Assembly (NCBI GenBank): GCA_016213525.1
Contig: JACRAE010000004.1
Location: 77,269-124,584, forward strand
Source: Candidatus Aenigmatarchaeota archaeon
GTDB taxonomy: Archaea > Aenigmatarchaeota > Aenigmatarchaeia > CG10238-14 > SCSR01
Length of the DNA: 47,316 nucleotides
Direction of reading: 5' to 3'
Made by a program: the position numbers and the translations under genes. The notes under the pieces were generated by a model. It was not told the origin of the DNA. It did not search any database and was given only the letters and a program-made list of their open reading frames with translations. Positions 38,001 through 47,000 of this stretch are shown here, in pieces; positions within the stretch are counted from its first letter, which is position 1, and every line of letters starts with the position of its first letter.

Positions 38001-41000
38001 ACTTCGTGAATGCGACGCTCTACGTCAGGAGGTACGGGACGTCCACGTGGATCAACGCGAACTCGACCAACGTCAACCCCCCCGTGGTGGGCCAGAACGT
38101 GACCCTGAGCTGGTCGAGGGGCACCTGCGAGGCGGGAGCCGGCGACCAGTACCCGCACGGCTGGGAGTTCAAGTTCAACGTGTCGGACGACGAGAACTCG
38201 CCGTTCGCCCTCGAGGACAGGTATGAGACCGAGAGCGAGAGGAGGAACATGACGATAGAGAAGGACGACGTGAGCATAACATTGATATCGGGCAACGCCG
38301 TCACTGTCTGGAGGAACGGCACAGATTACAAGAACCTGACCCTCAACATAACCGACGTCGATTCCGGCCTCGGCGTCGGGTCCGGGGTGAACTCGAGCTT
38401 CTGGGTCACCAGGAACAACAGCGTGTTCGCCGGGGCCAAGATAGTCTCGACCGACTCCAACAACAACATATCGTACAGGTTCCCGCTCGACCTGCCGGGC
38501 AGCCAGAACAAGTGCGAGTACGTCACGGGCGTGCAGAACTGGGTGGGCGGCGTGCAGAACGACCTGTGCTACAAGAGCCTTAACTCGTCCAACTACACGG
38601 TGACGCTCGAGTCGTTCCTGTCACCGACGGTCGTAGAGCCCCATGGCCAGGGATTCCTGCAGGGAGATCTCGTGTCGGTGAACGGCTCTCTAGTAGACGA
38701 CTGCACAATCGTCAACGGCGCGACGTTCACATTCACGTACATACCGACGTCCGGCTCGTCGTACCAGTGCACCTCGTCTGACAACAACGGGTTCGCCACA
38801 GGACAGGGATGGTACAACTGCACCAAGAGCACCGCCGGGAAGCCGAAGGGCTACTACAACGTGAGCTACGCGGCCACCAAGAGCTTCTACGTCAGCAACA
38901 CGACGCTGAAGACGTCGGCGTTCTTCCTAGGCAACAACCCGGCGCTGAGCAATCCGAGGGTCGACCACGACACCGGCGGCTGGGGCGAGACGTACGTCTT
39001 CACGGTGACGTTCACGGACGCGGACCTGAACCTGAACAACATAAGCCTGTGGAAGAGCAGGAACTCCTCGGACAACTCGTCGTGGCAGCTGGTCGAGACG
39101 AAGCAGGTCCAGGGCATATCGACGGACGTCTCGTTCACGCACAAGCTCACATGCAATGACTATGCCACCATGGACCCGTACATGTACTTCAAGTTCAACA
39201 CGACGGACCCGTTCGGCTTCACCGACCAGACGTCGGCCGTGAACATGACGCTTGACAGGGACGACGTAACGGTGACCACGACCGCCAGCAGCAACTCCAC
39301 CGTCAGGAGGATAGCCGCCGGCCAGGCGTTCCTCGAGGTCAGCATATTCGACTCCGACAACGGCACGTATCCGACCGGGGCCAACGCGACGATATTCGTG
39401 ACCGAGAACACATCCGTCTTCACGTCAAGCTACAACTGCACCTCGAGCAACGGGACGTGCAGCGCCGGCCACAACCCGTCGTGCACCAGCAGCGTGGGAA
39501 CCCAGTACTGGCTGGGAGGCACGACCGACAGAAACGGCTTCAGCTGCTACAAGCTCACGAACTCGTCGAACACTACTTTCACGGTGTTCGGCCAGCTGAA
39601 TGTCAGCATATCCAACCCGGCGGCCAACAAGACGCTGAACCGCGGGACCAACGCCACGATGAACGCCACGACCTCAAACGACTGCTCGGCAGAGGTGACG
39701 GACGCCAGCATCACCTGGCTCAACAACACGTTCGTGAACCTGACGACGGGCTACAACACGACCGGGTGGTCGGTCGACAGGTACCACCCCCTCGGGTCGG
39801 ACAGGATATATGCGAACGCCAGCAGGCAGTTCTACGACAACGGGTCCAACAGCACGCCGGTCACAATATTCGGATGGGCGAACGTCACGTCCATACTGCC
39901 GGCCAACGGCAGCGCATATTCGGCCGGCGCCAACGTCCCGCTGAGCTGCGTTGTGAGGGACGGAAACAACTCGCAGCCCATATCCTCTTATCTGGTGCGG
40001 TTCCTGAAGAACGGCGCGTCGCTGGCGAACGAGTCCACGAGCGCAGCGGGCGCGGTCAACACCACATGGTTCACCAGCACGGAGAACGCCGGCACGTACA
40101 ACCAGACATGCTTCATAGCTGACAACTCGACGCTATACTACAACGTGTCGGCCTCCTACATGTCGACCTTCCTGGTGCTCCAGAGACCGCTGATCATAGA
40201 CCAGCTGTCGGTCCAGAACCCGACCATATACAGGAACGACACCTTCGCTCCGTTCGCGACCAACATAACGATCCACGTCAAGGACTCCGGGATAGGGGAC
40301 GCCGACGGAGCCAACGCCACGTTCTACAACGCGACCCACTTCGTGGGCAACTGCACCACCAACAGCACGGGTTACTGTTCCCTGTTCAGCTTCAACCCGT
40401 CCGACACTGTGTCGCCCGGGACGCTGACAATATTCGTGAACTCGACCAGGCCGCAGAACGAGAACTCGGCGACCAACTCGACCGGCATCACCGTGAAGGG
40501 CATACTGAACACGACGATATACCTGCCCGCGAACGGCAGCACGTTCTCCAAGTCCCAGTCGATGCAGCTCCTGGCGAACGGCACCAGCGAGAACGGCGAG
40601 TCATATTGGGACCTCGGGCCCACAATATCGTGGTACAACGAGTCGTCGCTCCTGATACAGGGCAACAGCACGATACTGTCCCAGTCCAGCGTCGCGCAGC
40701 AGCAGACGGGACCGCACAGCATAATGGCCTCCGCCACCAAGAACGGCTACGATTCGGGCCAGGCCAACGTCACGGTGACGATAACCGGGCTGGCGGACGC
40801 GGTTTGGGTGCTGCCGACGGGCACAACGCCGTACCCCGACACGTTCACCCCGACCTGCCTCGTGAGGGACGTCGACCTGCTGGCCGGCATACCGAACTAC
40901 CAGGCGAACTTCTCGTACAAGTGGGACGTGGACTCAGGGTTCACCGCCAACGGCAGCTTCCAGACCAATTCCAGCGGGCACGCCGGCTACAGCTTCGTCC

Positions 41001-44000
41001 CGGTGCAGAAGGGCAACATAACCTTCAGGTGCAACATAGGCAGCAACCTCACGCAGTTCTACACGGCGAGCGTTAGCCAGGCGGAGGTCAACATATCCGT
41101 GAGAGACACGAGGCTGCCCCAGATATTCAACATATCTATCCTGCCCAACTCCAGCCTCGAGGCCAGCCTGAACGCGACCAACATAACGGCGGACATCACG
41201 GACAATTATCAGGTGAGCTCCGCGTGGGCCAACATAAGCCTGCCGAACGGCAGCTACGAGATAGTGACGCTGGCGAACATAACCGTCCCTCAGTCCGGCT
41301 TCGGCTACTTCTCCGCGAGGTACAGCGCGCTCTACATACCGAGGATGGAGGGAATCCACAACGTGACCGTGTACGCGCAGGACGCCACTCCCGAGTTCAA
41401 CACGAACAGCACCCTGGGCGGGAACTTCACCGCCATAGGTAAGGTCTACGGCATAGTCAGGCAGTCGCCGCTCAGCAAGACGGTGTTCGGGATAACCCAG
41501 TCGGCCAGCGGGTCCTTCGAGATGGTGTCCAACTTCACGAACTTCGGCCCGGCCACAATGTACAACTTGAACCTGACGCACGCCGAGAGCCCCGTGAGCT
41601 CGCTTTCCTACAACGAGACCTCGAAGGCGTGCGGCACACTGTCGTCAGGTCAGATGTGCAACTGGACCTTCACGGTGACGGTCCCCGCCGCGACGTCCCC
41701 GCAGCTCATAATAACCAACGTCTCGGCGCAGTGGAAGAACCCGGACAACACGACCAACAGCACGCAGAACAGGACCCAGGTGACGGTCTCCCAGAACCCG
41801 GTGGTGACCACGACGCCCGTCAGCCTCGCGGTCAGCGCCGGCCACGAGGCGACCACGTCGGCGGGGTCGATAACCACGGCATCCTCAGGTAACTACCAGC
41901 TGCTGGATGTTGCCGTGTCTGCAATCGGGGGGAACCTGGCGACGGGCTGCCCGCTCTGCATACTGACCATCAACCCGTCGTCGTTCGGCCTGCTGACGGC
42001 CGGCTCAAACTTCTCGTCCAACGTGTCGGTGGCGGTGCCGGCAGGCCAGACACCCGGCTTCTATCAAACGTTCCTGGTGGCCGGGACGAGCAACGCCGGA
42101 AACAGCAGCGTCCTGTTCAACGTGACCGTGCCGCAGAACACCACTTGGACCAGGACGCCGTCCAGCATGAGCACCGTCCTCGCGCCGCCGAACACGACGG
42201 GGACCATAGGCAACATATCCGTGAGGAACGCCGGCAACATCAAGATACTGTTCAGCATATTCAACTCAGGGAACGGCAGCAGCTTCGTCCTGCCGCATCC
42301 GGCCGGGTCGTCCCAGCTCGTGACGGCGTTCGACCTCGAGAAGCAGACGACGGGCAACGTCACCGTGGATTACAGCGTGCCGTCGTCCGCTGTCCCGGGC
42401 ATGTACACTGTGGACGTCATAATCGACAACAGCAGCGCCACGCCCACTTCCCAGACGACCACCATCACCCTCAACGTGTCGGACATACCGCCGACGATCG
42501 ACAACCCGATAATATCGCCGACGTCATTCGAGATAGGGCTGGGCGTGGACAACGTCACGGTGAACGCCACCATAACCGACAACACTGCCGTGCACACGGC
42601 GTTCATCAACGTCACCAGGCCCGACGGCTCGACCGCCATACAGGTGATGAGCCTCGGCTCCAACAGCAGCTACAGCACCGCCTACGCGACGGCGATATCC
42701 GGGACGCACCAGATAAGGATATGCGCGAACGACACGTTCGGCCTGCTGAACTGCACTTCCCAGACCGGGGTACTGGCGGCCGACACGACCAACCTCACCA
42801 TATCGCCGAACTCCACCGTGATCACGGCGGACAACGTCACGATATACTCCGGTCAGGTCTTCGGACTCAACGCGACCCTGGTCAACGGCGGAGGCGCAAG
42901 GGCCCTCTATTCCAACCTCACGATTAACACCACGCAGAACGTCAGCGCTTCCCCGTCCTTCATGCTCTACGGGACCATACTCAGGGGGACCAACTCGACC
43001 AACACGTCGGCGATATCGGTCGCGGCGAACTCCTCGCCGGGACTGTACGGCATGAACCTGTCCGCAAACTGGACCAACCTCAACGGCACCGCCGGCCGCG
43101 CCAACACGACCGTCAGCGTGAACGTCACGGAGAACCAGTTCGTGTACTCGCTGACGCCCTCGATAAGCATGTTCACCTCGATAGCCGGCACCGGGAACTC
43201 CAGCTTCACGATACTGTCCGCAGGAAACGCGAACGCCACGGCCATAAACATGACATGCGTGTCCGGCACGGTGTGCCAGAACCTCACCGTGCTGTTCAGC
43301 CCGCAGAACGTCAGCACGCTCGCCCCCGGGTCCAGGGCCACGATAAACTTCACGGTGGCCGCGCCGTTCAACTTCCCGTCAGGGTCCCACAACGGGGTGT
43401 TCAACGTGAACTACACGCAGGACTCGTTCAACATATCCGTTGTGGTCAACGTGCCGTCCAACATATCATGGACCGTGTCGCCCTCCGAGATAAGGAGGAG
43501 CGTGCTAATGAGCGACACCGGAACCTTCGGGACCGTCAACGTCACAAACACGGGCAACGTGGCGATGACGCTCAACTTCACGGTCAACAGCACGGCCGGC
43601 AGCGTCCTGAGCCTGAACGCGTCCCAGCTGACGTTCGCCTCCGGCGAGACCAAGTTCATACAGGTCAACTTCACGACCCCAGAGGTCACGGCGGACACCA
43701 ACTACACCGGGTACTTCAGGAGCCAGATAGTGGGCGACCTGGCGCAGAACACCTCGGTCACGGAGATTGACTCGTACATGGACGCCTTCGTCCTCAGCTA
43801 CAAGGTCAACGTGACGAAGCCCACTTCGGCAGACCCGAGGCTGGGAGTCACGTCCGGGTCGACGACCGCAGCCGTCGTCAATGTGACCTCGCCGCTCAAC
43901 GTGCCGCTATCGTCCGGCGCGACGTTCACGGTGTTCCTCTACAACTCCTCCACTAGGTCGGAGGCCACCGTGACGTCGTCCGCTTTCAACGCCACAGACT

Positions 44001-47000
44001 CGCTGTGGTACGTGAGCTTCACGGCGCCCTCATTGTCGTCTAGCAGGGTCTACAGTCTGAACGTCACGGCGAACAACACCCTGTCGCTGTCTAAGTCCAG
44101 GTGGGTGCTGTCGCCGGACTCGGTGGTGTACTCGGACGCGATCAAGCCGACGGTGGTCATATCGCTGCCGTCCAACAACTCGGTGAACGCGAGCGTCCCG
44201 ATAACGACGAACGTGACCGAGGCCGGGGGCCTGAGGAACTCTAGCTTCTCGGTGAGGTATCCGAACGGCACGGTGCAGAACTTCAGCGCGGCGTACTCGA
44301 GGGAGAACGACGTGTACACGTTCTCGTTCGGCCTGAACGACACCTCCCAGATAGGGAACTACAACTTCACCGCGGTAGGCTGCGACTTCTCCGCGAACTG
44401 CGGCGCGAGCTCGCAGACGTTCGACATATTCCCGGTTGTCTACTTCAGCGGCTTCACGAAGGACGTCGAGAGCGCGTCCGAGCCCGCATTCCTCGGCGAG
44501 TTCCTGCTCTACGACCAGGGGACGAACAGCGTGAGGTTCAACGTGACCTCGAACGCGTCCACTGGCCTCTACAACAGGACGATAGACGTCAAGGCCTACG
44601 ACATAGTCGCGACCGCGAAGGGGTCCGACTTCCTGCACGGGGTCAGCATAAACAACATCAACCTGACGACCAACATGTTCAACCCGATTGTGATGGGCGA
44701 GGTGCCGACGCTCAGGACCACCAGCAGCGCCGTGAAGGGTCTCTACGTGGCGACCACCCTCAACAACACCAACAACACCGTTTACATGGACTTCTCGGAC
44801 TGCGTCAGCCCGGGATGCAGCGTTTCGATTTTCAACCCGAACAACCTCGGCATATACAAGTACGGCAGCAACTGGACGACCAAGATATCGTCGTCCACCA
44901 ACACGCAGTGGACCAGGCTGACCAACCCGTCCGGCGGGAACTCCGACGGCTCGATAAACATAACCAGCTTCAGGGCCTCCGTAAACCAGAGCACGCTCGA
45001 CGGCGTCTACGTTCTGGCCGAGTTCATATGCGGCGACAACTCGTGCAGCGCGACCTTCGGCGAGACCACGGCGATATGCCCGGCGGACTGCGCGGCCGGG
45101 TCCAGCATACCGCCCGTGACGATTCCGACGCTCGGAAGCGGCAGCGGCGGTGGGGGCGGCGGAGGGACGGGCACGACCACCACGACGTCCAGCGTGAACG
45201 GCACGATACCGGAGCCGGAGAGCCCGGTGCCGTTCGAGGTGAAGTCCGAGCTAATTGAGACCGAGCTCGTGCTGGGCGAGGAGAAGATCTTCTCCATAGA
45301 CATAAAGAACAACCTCGACACGGCGTCCTCGGCGTCGGTCTCCGTCGACGGGCCGGCCTTCGCGCTTCTAACTGTCCAGACGCCGTCGTTCACGATAGGC
45401 GCCAAGTCCACGTCCTCGGTCCAGATAAGGGCGTTCGCCCCGACGTCCGCGGTGCCCGGGATATACACGGGCGAGATAGTCGTGACTGTGGGAAGCAGCA
45501 CGTACAAGGCGCCGGTGACGATAACGGTCAGGACCCTGGCCGAGTCGCTCCTGGACGTCAAGGTGAAGGCACTTACCGATGCGATCGGGCCGGGAGGAAC
45601 GCTCGTGTTCGAGATATCGCTCATCAACATGGGCGAGACGGCGAAGGTAGAGGACATCACCGTGAACTACACCGTGAGGGCGCTCGAGGACCAGAGCAAG
45701 GTCATAACGACCGTGAAGGAGACGCTCGCGGTGGAGAACATCAACACTATAAGGAGGGACCTCAAGCTGCCCGACGACATACCCGAGGGCAAGTACATAC
45801 TCGACGTGGCGGCCGTCTACTCCAACGGGAACAAGTTCGCGAGCTCCGCCGACAACTTCGAGGTCAGCACGATGCCGCTGCCCCTCCTGCTGCTGAGGGC
45901 GCTCTTCCTCAACCCGATAACGTACGTGGTCGTCGGGGGCGGCATACCCGCCGGGCTGCTGGGCTACAAGTGGTTCCTGGCGTACAAGGCCGGCAAGGCG
46001 GCGAAGGCGAGGTACGTGTCGCCGCTCGACTTCAAGACCCTGCCGAAGGCCGGGCCCAACTCTATAGAGGTCGGGAGGATAGCTGAGACGAACGTGAAGT
46101 CGTACATAGACATACCGCAGCTCATCATGCACTCGATAGCCGCGGGAGGCTCCGGGTCCGGCAAGTCGGTCAGCGCCATGGTTGCAGCTGAGGAATTGCT
46201 GAAGAGGAAGGTGCCCGTCGTCGTCTTCGACCCGACCGCCCAGTGGACCGGGTTCATGAAGCCCAACAAGCTGAAGCTGATGCTCGACCTGTTCCCGAGG
46301 TTCGGCCTCAAGCCCACGGACGCGAGGGGCTTCAAGACGAACGTCATCATGGTCGACGACCCGAACATGGAGATCAAGCTCTCCGAGCACGTGCATCCGG
46401 GCGAGATAACGGTGTTCGTGATGAACAGGCTGCCGCCGGGCGAGCTGGACGGATTCGTGAGGAGGAGCATACAGTCCGTGTTCGACATGCGCCCACAGGA
46501 GTCGAAGGAGATCAAGATGCTGCTCGTCTACGACGAGGTCCACAGGCTCCTGCCGAAGTACGGAGGCAAGTCTGGATACACGGCCATAGAGCGCGCCGCG
46601 AGGGAGTTCCGTAAGTGGGGAATCGGCGTCTTCCTCATATCGCAGGTCCTGCTGGACTTCAAGGGGGCGATCAGGGCCAACATAGCGAACGAGATACAGC
46701 TGCGCACGAAGTACGAGGGCGACATAGGGAGGGTCAAGTCCAAGTACGGCATAGACTACGCGTCGAAGGTCACGAGGCTGACGATAGGTACCGGGCTGTT
46801 CCAGAACCCAGAGTACAACAACGGAAGGCCGTGGTTCATAAACTTCAGGCCGCTGCTGCACTCGCCGTTCGCCCTGACCGAAGACGAAATTAATCAGTAT
46901 ACGACCCTAAATAAGAAGATAGGGGAATTCGACAAGGTCATAGCCGAGGCTAAGGCCAGGAAGGTCGACACCTACGACATCGAGATAGAGCTCAACATAG

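Noticed and set aside
28640..38226. Long open frames on the minus strand and in other plus frames within the giant gene (450-625 codons)
   Set aside because: They are rich in Arg, Gly, His and Val with no domain, no promoter and no ribosome binding site. They arise from the GC-rich third positions and the repetitive Asn/Thr/Ser codons of the true frame.
24361..39950. CRISPR array or satellite DNA as explanation of the periodicity
   Set aside because: The period is about 1 kb, the repeats are diverged in DNA and conserved as protein, and there are no short identical repeats with spacers. No cas genes are present.
45368..46861. 497-codon minus-strand open frame opposite the ATPase region
   Set aside because: Low-complexity Arg/Leu/Val composition; the plus strand carries intact Walker motifs in this stretch.
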